Shown: positions 1 to 12,075 of the stretch, piece after piece
How the letters are laid out: the number at the start of each line of letters is the position of its first letter
Numbering within the stretch: the first letter of the stretch is position 1
Assembly (NCBI GenBank): GCA_949126835.1
Contig: OX421497.1
Span: forward strand, 15,309,179 to 15,373,178
Direction of reading: 5' to 3'
Length of the DNA: 64,000 bases
Origin: Anisus vortex
Taxonomy: Eukaryota; Mollusca; Gastropoda; Planorbidae
Position numbers and translations under genes: made by a program
The notes under the pieces: generated by a model
What the model was told of the DNA's origin: nothing
The model's input: only the letters and a program-made list of their open reading frames with translations
Databases searched by the model: none

Positions 1-1495
1 AATACAATTTAAAACGCATTGAACTTGAAGTCTTTTTAACTGACTTGATATAATATTGCTATTTATGTATTAGGCTACAGAGTTTCACCTGTCATAGATA
101 TGTCCCCAATTATTAAATCAACCAGCTGTGACAACTACAAGTAGCTTTCCTTAACATATTATTATGTCTCATATTCTCAATTTACTCTCTCAATTTTCAC
201 ATTCAAATTAATCCATATTAAAATGAATTATGACAAGTTAATTGACAATTTAATTGTCCATCTTTAAAACCTACAATACTTCTCTAGTTCTTTTCAACCA
301 AATTACTCATCAATCAAGAGCGAGAGTCACTTTTTAAATTTTAAACATCTTTGTAATATTTGCAAGATCAATTCTGATTAATACTAAAGTGGAATAACAA
401 TTATATCTACAATAATTTAAACTAAGAACTATGTACTTGATAAATGTATCTTTGTAATAGACCTGTAAGGCTATGATTGAAATGATTATAACACTCTAAT
501 GGTAAATGATAACATTTATGACAGTTTTACAAAATAATCCACAGACCTTTTAAAAAGATTCCTGATTTTTCAAACATATGTAATACAAATAAATCAACTA
601 GATATGACTATAATAGTGTTAGGAAAAAGGTGTTGTTTTTTTTTTTTGGGGGGGGGGGGGAGGGGGCCCCAGAAAAGATCTCGTACCGGCATCGTTTTTT
701 TCTCTCGAGGGCCCTGAGTGCTACCTTAATCTTTCAAAATGAGTTTGAGTTTTTTACAACAAGAGTCTAGTCAGTGTTCTTCTATATAGGGTACATTGAT
801 AAATAAATGTGAGTGTACATTGATTAAAATGTTACGTTTTTTTTAAAAGCACGCATAATACGACTTCCGGTTTGAGTTTAGGACGCTTTCATATCACGCT
901 TGTCAAGTTTTTCAATATATTTTCCATATTTATATAACTAACACCCATTTAAACATTATACTAACCTTTAATTAAGTTAATATTTAGTATATGTATATTG
1001 CAAATACTATTAAATAGAATAATTGATCGTAACTGTGAGCTTAAAGTATTATTGATTATACTTAGCGCTTCGGAGGCGGCCATATTGACCGCCATATTTG
1101 AATTGTTTGTTTACAATCACTGGTCTAGGCCAGTGGTTTAAAATAATAACTTAAGCCCAATAATAATAAACAATAAAGAAACTCAGACAAATAAACACAT
1201 ATATCTATCTTTTTAGTAATAAAACATTATTAGTTAACTGTTATATTAGAGACAAAATAACATTCGTTTTATTAGTATTATTATAACTCTTGACTCTTGT
1301 TTTCTTCGAGCCGAAGGATTAGGCCTACATTTTTTTTCTATAAATTCTATTATAAATAGGTATGTGACAAAAATTTTTTAAAATGACTGTATAACAACTT
1401 GTCTAATATCACAGGAAAGGGCTTCAAGAGAGGAATCCAATGGTATATCATTTATTAAAATTGGATCAAAAATAAAAAAGTTACACATTTTTTAG
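1..1495. other. AT-rich region, no gene seen
   Basis: No open frame with recognisable similarity is visible on either strand. The segment at about 1410-1495 (AGAGGAATCCAATGG followed by TTATTAAAATTGGATCA) recurs in the same orientation at about 21960-22045, so at least the right end is a dispersed repeat into which, or next to which, MULE-1 landed. Confidence 0.6.
636..714. repeat. T12-G13 homopolymer junction with GC-rich restriction-site cluster
   Basis: Twelve T (636-647) run directly into thirteen G (648-660), then A, five G and four C. Within the next 45 bases lie AGATCT (676-681), CTCGAG (704-709) and GGGCCC (709-714). This is a sharp composition island in AT-rich DNA. It could be a mobile-element terminus, a low-complexity expansion or an assembly artefact; nothing else identifies it. 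Confidence 0.5.
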
Positions 1496-1540
1496 TGTAA
1501 TATTTTGAATACATGGAATAATTTAATGGCAGTGTCTATA

Positions 1541-1835
1541 CGTCCGGCGACCGGACGTATAGCGCGGGAGATATACGTCCGGCGACCTAACCGGACGTAT
1601 AGCGCGGAAGATATACGTCCGGCGACCGGACCGGACAGGTCGCCGGACAAATAGCGCGGGAGATATACGTCCGGCGACCGGACAAAAAACCATTCCGGCG
1701 AGCAGGTCACGTGACCGCCGGACAAATAGCGCGGGAGATATACGTCCGGCGACCGGACAAAATATTGCGGGAGATATTCTTCCGCGAATACGTCGCGTCA
1801 CCGCCGGACACATTATTCGGAAGATATTATTCCGA
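1541..1835. repeat. Left terminal repeat array of MULE-1
   Basis: About six decaying copies of a unit with core GCGCGGGAGATATACGTCC, near 1562, 1602, 1653, 1728, 1766 and 1815. Each unit is internally palindromic: GGACGTAT, a 10-base loop, then ATACGTCC. Copies become less similar towards the interior. The array is far more GC- and CpG-rich than its surroundings. Short ORFs here are by-products of the repeat. Confidence 0.85.
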
Positions 1836-3372
1836 CGGCTTGTTATTTGACCAGCCAACTACAAGTACAAACCAATATATAAAGAAATGGGCGTGAGGCC
1901 TAAAAGTCTTATTATTAGTTAAATACGTTAAATGAAATTCTGTCCACCCACATGCAGAGCCTTTACAAGCCTATGTATAGCGCCCCAGAGCCGCCTTGCA
2001 TACTCAATATTCCTCCCCCCCTCCAAATGAATGGCTCATAGTAATTTGAGCGAAATTCAAGATGTTTACTAATAAAGATGTTTACTAATGACCTTTATAA
2101 GATGTTTGGTACGGGTACTGACTTTTAACACGCTTTCTAAAGAAATAGGCATAAGGCCTCATACTTATAGTATTATTAGTGTAGTCATATTTTTATTTGT
2201 TTCATACATTCTATGAATGAAATTATGTCCACCCACATCATGCCACATGAATTGCTCATCAGCATCGTAAATGTATGAGCATATTAGCCAGTTCACATAC
2301 AGGGGAGAATGAGGATGATTTCTATTAACTATTGGTGTTGTTTTAGTCGAGTTTTAATATGTATTATTATTATTGACTTTTTAAAATTTTACTCAAACGG
2401 TCCAGTTATAACCACCAGTGGACCTAATATCACCACTTTGATATTATGACATACCTCAATTAAACATTACTGACTTGTTTCTTTTCATATTGTTTTTTCA
2501 GCTAAATAAACATATTTTCTTGTAAAACGAACCTTTTCGTGCTAACTGTAACTATAAATCTTTGAAATAATGTGAATTTTTTCAGCCCACTCTCCCCTAC
2601 TTATAGTGAAAGTGAAAATATTCATAATTTTTTGTAAATTTGTACAAGTGTTGATTGGTTTTGTATTAAGTCATGCCAATCAAAGTTTAAATATAGGCAC
2701 ACACTCTTAAGAAACAGAACAAACTAAGTAACACATAGTACAAACTCAAGTTGTTTCATCTTGTCATTTATTATTGGGATACTGGAGTAAAGCAACAGTT
2801 TTCAAAGGGTGAAAAGTAAATTTTGACATCTTCAATACTGGTATATTTGCAACTTTTACAAAGCAAATATATACATAAAAAAAATATGACAAGGTATGTT
2901 CAGCAAAAAACTTGCACCCTTTATGACATTAAACAAAAATAAAACAAAATATATATAGTACTACAATTGTAATAACCAAAACAAAATATTTAGGCTAATG
3001 TATAGCTTTTTAAACTGTGCTTGACCGATTCAAGCAATTCAGAAATGCAATTAGAATTTATAGTTTTACATAAAAAGAGGTATTCTAAATGAAAATTTCA
3101 AATTAAAATTAAGTGACATTCAACTACTTTGCTACTAAAGGAAATTTAAAGCATTCAATGTTTATCGTAACAGACAAAATATAAATTAATAAATACATTG
3201 AAGAAAAGTTGTGTACGTTCGACAAAAATTAATTCGACCAAACTGCAAGTTCTTACGCCCAAGTACTATTTTTTGAAATCTAATTTCATTTTTTACTACA
3301 AAAAAAAAATAAGGACTGACACATTGTTTATATAACATTTTCAAAAATTCCATGGCTCTGTACAAACCCTCA

Positions 3373-6300
3373 TTAAAGCAAGCAACTTTTGCAGAACCAT
3401 AATTTGCTCTTAGGTTCTGACTTCAGTCCAACACATTTCCTGTCAAACAAGTTTAAGCAGTGATCACATTTGATAACAAAGGTACCACACAGCTCATTAT
3501 CACATGCTTGGCAGAGCCACAGGTTCCTCTGCTTGATCAAATCAATCCTAGTTGTCAAATCGGACCAGGCAGATGCAGAAAAATATCTCCTGACCCTAGA
3601 AACTTCTACTGGCTCTTCTGTCACCTTGGTTGGAATCTGTAACCAGGGAATTATGTCGGCTATCTCAACCAGTCGTTCATAATTGACAATAGCATACAGG
3701 ACGCTGGACTTAACGAGCCATCCAAGCAGCACTGATAAAGATAATATGCAATAAATATAAAATATTAAAAACAAGACTTAAGATACATTCAAACATTAAA
3801 ATTTTTTACAAAAAAGGTTCAACAAATTTCTATTCAGAAATCTTTCTTACTTTTGTCTTTTTCTGAGGGGGACAGCTTTGAAAATGGTAACAACTTTGGG
3901 GTCAATCGTTTCTTCTTTTTGGGCAATCCAATAACGGTAGTCTCTGCACCCTTTGGTCTGCCACGTCTAAGGATCCATGCAGGCATTTTAATTGTGTTGA
4001 TATCTGAAGGACGAAAATCGGAACAATAAGAAAAGCTTACATTTTAATGACACAAGATCCAAAACACCCAAAATACTTTACGCATCAAGATCCGAAACAC
4101 CCACAATACTCACCAATAGCTCCTCCGCCCTCAGTGGAAAGTAACATAGCCTCCTTAACACTCACAGAAGGTGGATGATCCATGTGCACTTCAACAGAAA
4201 TGTTATCTGGAGGTTAAATATTGATACAGATACAAAACTATGAATTGTTACATACTTGTTAAACCACACAAAGAGAAAATGTACAATACTCTGAATACTC
4301 ACCAATATGTACAAAAATGTACATATTTTGTTAAATTCATCTTGAGAAACAAACATATGCAATACTCACCAATATCTTCTCCACTCTCAGTGGAAAGTAG
4401 CAGCTCATTAACATCAGAAGATCCATTACCCAAAGATGGTTGGTCATTGTGCACCTCGGTAGAAACTAGGGATGACTGCAGGATTTTGTTGATAGCTAGA
4501 GGATGAGAATTGAATTCAAACCTTAGGAAAAATATACATATTTTGTTAAATTCATCTTGAGAAACAAACATATGCAATACTCACCAATATCTTCTCCACT
4601 CTCAGTGGAAAGTAGCAGCTCATTAACATCAGAGGATCCATTACCCAAAGATGGTTGGTCATTGTGCACCTCGGCAGAAACTAGGGATGACTGCAGGATT
4701 TTGTTGATAGCTAGAGGATGAGAATTGAATTCAAACCTTAGGAAAAATATACATATTTTGTTAAATTCATCTTGAGAAACAAACATATGCAATACTCACC
4801 AATATCTTCTCCACTCTCAGTGGAAAGTATCGGCTTGTTAACAGCAGAGGATCCAATCCCCAAAGATGGACGATCCAAATGCACTTCTGGATGATGAAAA
4901 ATGAATTAAGAAAAGTTACATAAAGTGTAAACTACAGAAAGAAAAAAATATTTCATAACGAGAAAAACTACTTACACTACTATACTTACCATTTGCTGCT
5001 TCATTCACTGCTGATTTAAGGGTAGCCTCAAATTCTAACATCTTGTGCATCAAGTTGTCAAAGAGAACTCCAGTTGACTCACTGACCAATGATGCCATTC
5101 GCTGAGCCACAAGAAAAGCTTTTCTGTATTTTGCGTGTTGGGACAATGGCTGTGAGCATTCTCGATTGGAAATAACACTAACAGTCTCCTCATGAGCCTC
5201 AGCTGCCTCACTCCGATCCTGGTGTTTTATAAAATAGTCCAGTTTCCAACGATTCAGGATGAGCGACTCATCAAATAACTTTACCCCACTGTCCATTCTT
5301 AGCCGAAATATGTGTTTACAGGGCAAACTCATTGCAGAAAAAAACCACAATTACACATCATACTGGAGGTTCCCTGGGGAATTGCCGTACTTATTTCAGC
5401 CGCTGCCATCTGCCTAAATATTTGCTTCAAGGCATAATCTTTCTGGTCATTGGACAGCACATGTGCAGACAATTTCTGTAAAACATGGATAGCCCGATGC
5501 CTACGCTCTGTTTCCAAAACCCTGAGGACAACCATCATATCAGAAAAAAAGACACCATACCAGAATGCTTTGTGATGACACTTTTAAGCTTTTGGTTTAT
5601 GCACTCGACACGGTTTGTGGTGCTGTTCATGAGATTTAAACTTTTCTGCTTTAATCCTTCTACCCACTGAACTCGAATGCCGTGCCAATTACTGTTGAAA
5701 TAGTCCAAAACTGGTTGCAGTCCCAATGAGTTAAGATTGCTATAATGCTGATTATAGTCAATCTCGCCTAAGGAGTAGGCCATTTTTTCAAGTAGCTCTA
5801 AAACATTAAGACGTTGTTCGAACTTGAGGCCTAGCTTTTCAGCAGTGACCTCTCTACGAAATGTCCGCAGAGTGTGGAATAGGCAAATCTGGAGGGCCGC
5901 ATTTGGTATCTTTTCTGTCATGACGTCCCGCTCGACCATGTCTTTGTCGGCCATGACAACTTGCACACTGCCTATGTCATTGTGCTTTATGAACACATCC
6001 GCCAAAGCACTAATGGTTTCTCTGTCCTCATTCGCTACAATCCACAGTGCAACAATTACACTTTCCCCATTGCCATCAACGCACATTAGGACATACAGGG
6101 GCATCCTCAAGTTGTTCAACTTGTACGTTGCATCCAAGAGAAGCAGCTCCGGGTATGATGCAAACACTTGTTGCATTAAATGGAGTTGAAAATAGATGGC
6201 CCGAAGCTGATTGTCGTCACTGATAATGACCTCAGTTATTGAGTCCTTCTCTTTGGCCATTTCCTGCAACAAGCCCTTCAGGTCGTTATCATGGTTTTTT

Positions 6301-7313
6301 AAGACCTGGTCAGCATTCTGAATGTCCTTTAGAGTCAGCACTTTTCCAGTCTTACACATCATGTGTTGCTGGATCATTTTTTTGTTGGCCTTTACAGCGA
6401 GCATCTGGGCAACATCATCCTTATCTTCCTGGTCTAAGCGCCGTTGGTGTGGAAGGTGCATGAATAATTCCTGCAACAAACAGTAATGGTTTTGTGGAAA
6501 TACTCATGAGCAAATTTCTACTGTCAATAAATTTTCTATATTATTGTGTTTAAATAACCATTGGCCTACTAGTTTATTGATAAATACCTTTGAGACTCAA
6601 TGCGAGTGGACTTCATTGATACCGACCAGCACAAGTTTCTGCCCATCCTCACTTAGCCGAAACTTCATGAAGAATTTGCAATCCATCCTAAAAGTACTGA
6701 TAAGACAAAGTTCTACTGTACGTAGGTATTGATATATTCTTTAGCTTAATATTTGAGCATGCAGGCCTATATACTATACTGGTACTATAAATCCTACAAC
6801 TAAGTAGGCCTAGGCCCTAAAGACTAGATTATAATGTGTGAATGATATGTCACTTACTTAGACATAATAACTGAAACAACACTATAATTTTGAACAGGCG
6901 CTCCTTCTAGAAAGAATATTAGGCTAGTGATAACGAGTCCTGCTAGTAGGCTACACATCTTGTCTTTGTAGAATAAAATTGTAAGCGTTCCTAAAAATGT
7001 ATGAATTAAAATCGTATAATTTAAATCCAATAATAATAAATAAATAAAAACTATACCTTTGATTAACTCGATTGATAGCATTGGATTTGAACTTCTTTCC
7101 GCCGTGGACACAAAAAAAATCGATTTCACCGTATTTCAGTGAATCGGGAATGGCGAGATGTGCCTTTCTTGTGAAATGTTTTTGGTAACCGGCTATTGTC
7201 CTAGAATTTCGTTTGTACAGCTGCACAAAATTTTTCTTCATATAACTGTCCAATGATTCTTTAATGGCTTCGTACGAAATAAATTCCTCGCCAACATGCA
7301 GTTCAGATGCCAT
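3373..7313 (-). pseudogene. MULE transposase with SWIM and PHD zinc fingers, nine exons, damaged
   Basis: DDE transposase that would cut and rejoin MULE-1 ends in the nucleus. Phase-consistent exons (minus strand): 7313-7057, 6687-6588, 6470-4990, 4886-4800, 4680-4585, 4465-4370, 4206-4114, 4003-3851, 3731-3373, nearly all with GT/AG ends. Exons 1-2 encode a FAR1/WRKY-GCM1-like zinc cluster (FFCVHGG, MDCKFF, HSH). Exon 3 has the MULE core: first Asp in LLDATYK, second in MADKDM, CLFH, Glu in NRVEC, then the SWIM finger (CNC, PCKH). Exon 8 carries RGRPKG and TVIGLPKKK. Exon 9 is a PHD finger (CQACDNELC to CKSC). Lesions: TGA in exon 2 after HSH (6596-6598 region), and one base missing in each of two A7 runs (5544-5550 and 5338-5344). 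The start ATG at 7313 follows the terminal array. Whether the breaks are real or assembly errors is undecided. Confidence 0.85.
4321..4863 (-). repeat. 215-bp tandem duplication of a transposase exon
   Basis: Near-identical units start at 4321, 4536 and 4751 (the third partial and diverged). Each carries an exon with an AG acceptor and a GTGAGT donor encoding EVHNDQPSLGNGSSDVNELL-type sequence ending LSTESGEDIG. All copies, including the diverged exon at 4114-4206, are phase 1-1, so exon number can change without shifting the frame. The first two units differ at only a few bases, so that duplication is recent. Confidence 0.9.
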
Positions 7314-7421
7314 TTTAAATTGCGGTAAAGAAGTTTTAGCGGTAAATTGAAGTGTCGGTAAAGAAGTTTTAGCGGTAATGCTGCCTAAACAATGCTTCGC
7401 GTGGCTTTTTATTTGGTTGGT

Positions 7422-7608
7422 CACGTGACTTAGGTCGCCGTAAAAAAGATCTCGTGCACTATTTTTCCGCACGTGACTTAGGTCGCCGTAAAAAAGATCT
7501 CGTGCACTATTTTTCCGGTCGCCGGACGTATATCTCCCGCACTATTTGTCCGGTCGCCGGACGTATATCTCCCGCGCTATACTTCCGGTCGCCGGTCGCG
7601 CAGACACT
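7422..7608. repeat. Right terminal repeat array of MULE-1
   Basis: Two 48-bp direct repeats start at 7422 and 7470 (CACGTGACTTAGGTCGCCG...). They are followed by two or three inverted copies of the unit seen at the left end (CGGACGTATATCTCCCGC). Just inside, at about 7322-7378, a short repeat with GGTAAAGAAGTTTTAGCGGT occurs twice, immediately upstream of the transposase ATG, so this end probably also holds the promoter. Confidence 0.8.
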
Positions 7609-7761
7609 TCGTAATATATAGGCTATAGGTATGGGAAAAAACTGTGACAAAAAAACTATTTTTGCACTAAAACTAGTAAAACCATTCTATTTTTAATAAT
7701 ACACAAGTTAAAAGACTCACAATTTTACCAATGATTCTTAACTTACTACTTACTTACTTAC

Positions 7762-8370
7762 TTAATCCTGTATATCCCCATAGGAACATAGGGCCGCAAC
7801 TACACTTTTCCATCGGTCTCGGTCTTGGGAGGCTCCCTTTATTTGTGTCCATGTGAGGCCAACAGCCTTTGCCTCACCTACGACCGATCTCCTCCAAGTT
7901 TGTCTGGGTCTACCTACTTTCCTTTTGCCCTGGGGGTTCCAGTCAAGTGCTTGTCTTGCTACATTGTCTTCTGTTCTTCTTAAAGTGTGACCAATCCACT
8001 ACCATCTACGGCTTTTGATGCTGTTGTCGATGGGTTTTTGTCCGGTCTTTTCCCATAGGTTGACGCATGAAATGGTTTCCGGCCATCGAATTTTCAGCAT
8101 GCGCCTCAGGCATCTGTTAACAAACGTCTGGAGTCTGCTTGTATTTGCCTTAGTAACTCTCCAGGTCTCTGAGCCGTATAGGAGGACTGCCTTAACATTT
8201 GTGTTAAATAGTCTTACTTTGTTCTTTAAGGACAGCGCACTTGAGCTCCACATGGGGCGCAGGGCATTGAAAGCAAGCCTGGCCTTGTTGATCCTGCTCT
8301 TTATGTCTTCATCTGTTCCTCCATCTCTACTCATCACACTTCCCAGGTAAACAAATTTGTCTGATGATTC
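7762..8370 (-). pseudogene. LINE (non-LTR retrotransposon) ORF2 C-terminus, 5' truncated
   Basis: The minus-strand frame encodes the end of a LINE reverse-transcriptase protein. From the 5' cut near 8370 it reads YLGSVMSRDGGTDEDIKSR, then VLLYGSETWRVT and LQTFVNRCLRRML, then WIGHTLRR, QALDWNPQGKRK, GRPRQTWRR and QDRDRW, stopping at TAA 7762-7764. The frame is open except for one TAG where the family has Trp (about 8000). The element ends in a TAAG-type microsatellite (7741-7762 on plus), as expected of target-primed 3' tails. RTE-like is my best clade guess but is not certain. Confidence 0.85.
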
Positions 8371-8799
8371 TTAACTATATGTACTTTAATATCATATTGA
8401 TATTTGTGACATTGTTTATGATTTAGTGGAAGGAAAAAAAATGTCTTTTAAAAAAATGTGCATCTGAACGCAGAGATTTACTACATAAAAAACTATAACT
8501 TTTTAACGATTAAAGTTTAATGCTTGAAACCTTACACATTTATGCTTAATTATATATACTTTAAATATAGAACACAAAAGTTCATTCATATGCACACATT
8601 TGTTTTATTTTTAATTTTTAAAACAAAAATGTTACAACATTTTTTTTTAACTTTAAAACTAAAATGATAGATTGTAACGAATAATGAAAATTATTGCAAA
8701 TGTTTACCAAGCAGCATGACAAAGGGTTTCAGATGTAAAACATGTGACTACTAGGTCTTTTATAATAATGAAACAGGAAAAAATAATTTTTTAATGATA

Positions 8800-9107
8800 A
8801 CCATAATGGCACAGTGGCCATGCAAGCGGCAGCGCATTCAGCTGGCTTACTAAATGTCTTGGGTTTAAATCCTAGTTAAGTCAAGAATGTAATTTTGGGT
8901 CTGGAGGGTGTCCTTCAGTCTATAATACCCAGCTCTGGTGGGTAGGCCCTACCTGACTTTAGTTGGGGTAAAGTTAAGCCAGCTGGGCATTGTTCTGGCC
9001 ACACAATCCCCTAATAGGCCTATACTGTGGCCACAGAAACTGGTGAATGCTGCTTAACCGGCTCTATGGAACAATTACGTTCAAAGTGATTCCTAAATAT
9101 AAAATTC

Positions 9108-9109
<2 letters not shown>
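8800..9109 (+). mobile_element. tRNA-derived SINE with conserved central domain
   Basis: An A-box-like stretch (TGGCCATGCAAGCGG) and a B-box-like GGTTTAAATCC lie in the tRNA-related head, at about 8816-8875. The body (GGTGGGTAGGCCCTACCTGA, TGGCCACAGAAACTG) resembles the conserved central segment seen in molluscan SINEs; this is recall, not a search. It has no coding capacity and runs into the (TA)n tract. Confidence 0.6.

Positions 9110-9161
<52 letters not shown>
9110..9161. repeat. (TA)n microsatellite
   Basis: About 26 uninterrupted TA dinucleotides at the 3' end of the SINE, ending in AGGCCTATA. Probably grew from the SINE tail. Confidence 0.9.
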
Positions 9162-9163
<2 letters not shown>

Positions 9164-10624
9164 CCTATAAAGATTTATATAGGCCTAATCATAATATTAC
9201 ATTAAAAAAAATATATCAAAACTTGAAAAAATAATAATTAATTTATAACTAGAACTATATGTGTGTGTTTAAGTAGATATCTTTATGTGATTTATGTGGA
9301 ATTAAAATTGTGTTCCATTGGAATATTTGTGTTCTTGTGATTATTTCTTAAATTTAAATTTATAAGGTAAAATCTAAATTTTCTTTTGATTTGTACTTTT
9401 GTTCATTCATTATTTTTAGTAGGGGATCAAGTTAAAAGTCTTTCTCAATTACTCAATTAGTATATAATTATTAAATTAGGATTAGGCCTAGACCTGACCT
9501 AGAGAAATATACTAATTTTAGCCCTTGAAAATAATAATAATAATAAAGGTTTAAAAATATGCATTAGCAATTAAGTTAACATTTATACATTAGTATATAG
9601 GCCTAGTAGTGTAGTAAAGTTTTTTTTAGTAAGGAATATGTAAAAAAAAATAATAATAAAATATAAAAATTGTTAGGGCCTAGGGCCTAGTCAATTAGGC
9701 ATTTAGTCATTAGGCCTAGTCTAGTTGTGTTTAATTATGCTACCTAGACCTAGAACACGATAGGTCTGATCACAATTTAAGACTAAGACAAAGTAATAGC
9801 CTAACTAAGTAAGGGCAAGGGCAATATCTAATGCACTAGCCTAAGTGACCCCAAGTCCAAGTCACTGCGCTAACACTAGATAACCACTGGGCAAGGCCAC
9901 TAAATTTAGTTTAAATAGTGCTAGGCCAATCATACGGCCTACATTAAAAGACATTAGGAGTCTTTAAATGCATTTTAACTTCTAAGTAGTCATAAGCCAA
10001 AAGGCCATAGCCATTTGTAAAAAAGTGGGCTAATGACTATAAAACTACATTAAACTTATCATTATCGAGATATGTTACCAAAGTAAACAAATATTTTAGC
10101 CATTAGTTAGCCACGATTTGATCACGTGACAACTAGAGCTCTAATAATAATAAAAATTGTGGCAAGGGCTGAATATACCAACAAATTTCATCATGAAATT
10201 AGATATAGTGGTCATGTTTCAAAATTGATAAAACTTTGCAGCTAACTGGCTAGATGTTTTAGTTTTAAGTAAGAATTATTTTCAAAAACATTTCTCTAAC
10301 CTTTCACTTTCAAATTAATCCTAGAACAGGAACAAAGTTTTCAAAAGTAAAAAATCCGAAACTAATGTAAAGTAAATGTTATAAATTGTGAACATTAACA
10401 ACAATAAACTACCTAAATATAAAAAAAAACATCATAGTTGGGCGAATTTGTTAAAAATATCACACAAGAAACATTTTAAACACAATAGTGATCGGCATAT
10501 TTTTATAATTCGAATCACAATTTTTTGGAAGAAAATCGGCGACGCAAAAATGTGGATTCGCACATAGGCCTACCTATAATTATTATATAATAGGTAATCT
10601 CATATTCCACGAGGCCAACCGAAT
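9162..10624. other. AT-rich region, no gene seen
   Basis: No open frame with a recognisable product. The palindrome TAGGCCTA and variants recur many times here, as in the S copies. Some of this may be the 5' part of S1, but I could not align it to S2. Confidence 0.5.
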
Positions 10625-11695
10625 TGTCGAATAGACCTATATATAAAAAAATTTTAATAAGTTAATACATTAATAATTAATTATATTTATTAAATATTAA
10701 TATTACCATTTATTTTTTTCATTTATCTTATTAAATCTTATACACTTATAGTGTAGGTAACTTATAGTCTACATTATTACAGACGCTCCTTCTATATTAT
10801 AAATTATAAAGAAGATTATTGCGTACTATTCTTTTTTAAATTTATTTTATTTTATTTATTCTAAATCTAGTCTAGATCTTGGTCCTAGGTCTAAGATAAT
10901 TAGATAGTCTTGTCTATTTCAGGCTTAAATTAAATTGTAAACCTTCATATAAATTAATCAATATAGTTTATATAGTATTAAGTATAGAGGAGTATAGGAA
11001 TATATATATAGGATATTGATTGGCTATCCTATAATTTAGTATTATAATAGGCCTGCTATAGCCTAACTATAATATATTAATATTTTTCTTTTATATACCC
11101 GGTAACCTCTATACTTCTATAGTACATAGCCTACTATACTATAGGCCATAGGGGACATAGGCCTATATATAGGCCTAATTATATAGCCTACTATAGATCT
11201 AGGCTCTAGGCCTATATCATAAATAATCATATAGTCTATTAAACTCGAATCATTTCAGGAAAATAAGAACAGTTTATAAAGCTGAATCATGGAATGCATA
11301 GGGCCTAATTATAGGCTATGGCCTGCTTATAATACTAGTCTAGTATTTAACTATGTAAGAACTTAGAATTAAATTAATAATCCTTTTTTTTTTTTAAAAC
11401 AATTTTTTCAGTCTTACGCTCAGTTATCGGTTGGACAATGCTGTGAAGATACAAGACAGCAGATGACCACTTAAACACAAGAAGTCGAGTAAGTCACATT
11501 AGCCAAATAGTATGCCTACTAGTCTACACAGATATCATTATATATAAATAACTTGTAGGACTTATAGGCTATACTATATAATAGGCCTATATATATTAAT
11601 CAACATGTCCATAATATTAATATTGAACTATCCTACTATTTGTTGTATATGACAAGGTCAATATGATTAGACCTATACTGCTTTGTTATAGCCTA
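10625..11695 (+). mobile_element. S1, first part: repeat family S, sense strand
   Basis: This block matches the reverse complement of 62804-63550 plus 52404-53107, the S2 copy. Shared landmarks are TTTCAGGAAAATAAGAACAG, ACTAGTCTAGTATTTAAC and the exon-like segment at 11412. It is cut at 11694-11695 (TA) by element X and resumes at 24184. It also carries the string GACGCTCCTTCTATA (about 10783), the conserved 3' end of the LINE/SINE families in this window. The family is unidentified. Confidence 0.75.
11412..11488 (+). other. Exon A of S1 (candidate spliced transcript)
   Basis: A 77-base segment is bounded by TTTTTTCAG before and GTAAGT after, on the sense strand of S1. Its S2 counterpart (52989-53065, minus) differs at one base and keeps both splice signals. 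A diverged S3 counterpart lies at about 21030-21130, minus. No long reading frame runs through it, so it is either a non-coding exon or the 5' UTR of a decayed element gene. Confidence 0.55.
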
Positions 11696-11699
11696 CCCC

Positions 11700-12075
11700 T
11701 TAAACATGCCGGCATCGGCCCCATTCTGGGTCAATTAGAGTTTTCCCCCTTTGCCCTAACCCGTACCTATTAGGTTGCCAGCATGGCGGCCCAATCGAAT
11801 CAATACGCGTTTGCACATTGGCCTTCGTCGGCCATATTGTGGCGTCATTGGGTCTTGTATACCTGCGCCGACGTCGGGTCGATTATGGGCCAATGCGGGC
11901 AGTCTAATGCTGGCGCGATGAGGTTTTGCCTGCATTGGTTCGTAATGGATATACCCCTCCCCATACCTGCTTTTCATTTCGTATTCATGCTGGGCCACTG
12001 GCGGTAATTACCGGCGCGATGAGGTTTTTACCTGCATTGTGCCTCAATTGACCCGTATATGTAGCTATTATTACT
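11700..12075. repeat. GC-rich island at the left end of X with an internal direct repeat
   Basis: This is markedly richer in GC and CpG than the rest of the window. GGCGCGATGAGGTTTT followed by CCTGCATTG occurs twice, near 11913 and 12014. Short ORFs on both strands are not recognisable proteins. It may be the terminal or subterminal region of X that a transposase binds. 12076-12854 is AT-rich and I see nothing in it. Confidence 0.5.

Larger units (their letters stand above)
1531..7608 (-). mobile_element. MULE-1, Mutator-like DNA transposon (about 6.1 kb)
   Basis: The ends are long imperfect inverted repeats. AGTGTCT at 1531 is matched by AGACACT ending at 7608, and both are followed inward by arrays of a GC-rich unit containing GCGCGGGAGATATACGTCC. 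A single minus-strand transposase gene occupies 3373-7313. I could not find a clean 8-10 bp target duplication (left flank ttaatggc, right flank tcgtaata), so the exact ends are uncertain by several bases or the duplication has decayed. 1836-3372 is AT-rich interior with no recognisable gene. Confidence 0.8.

Noticed and set aside
5551..5560. Splice donor GTATGG ending MULE-1 exon 3
   Set aside because: The next acceptor would leave an intron of about 30-40 bases and the phases do not match; a single missing base in the A7 run explains the break better.
11756..12007. Overlapping 74-80 codon ORFs in the GC island
   Set aside because: No recognisable motif, both strands equally open, as expected from GC-rich repeat sequence.
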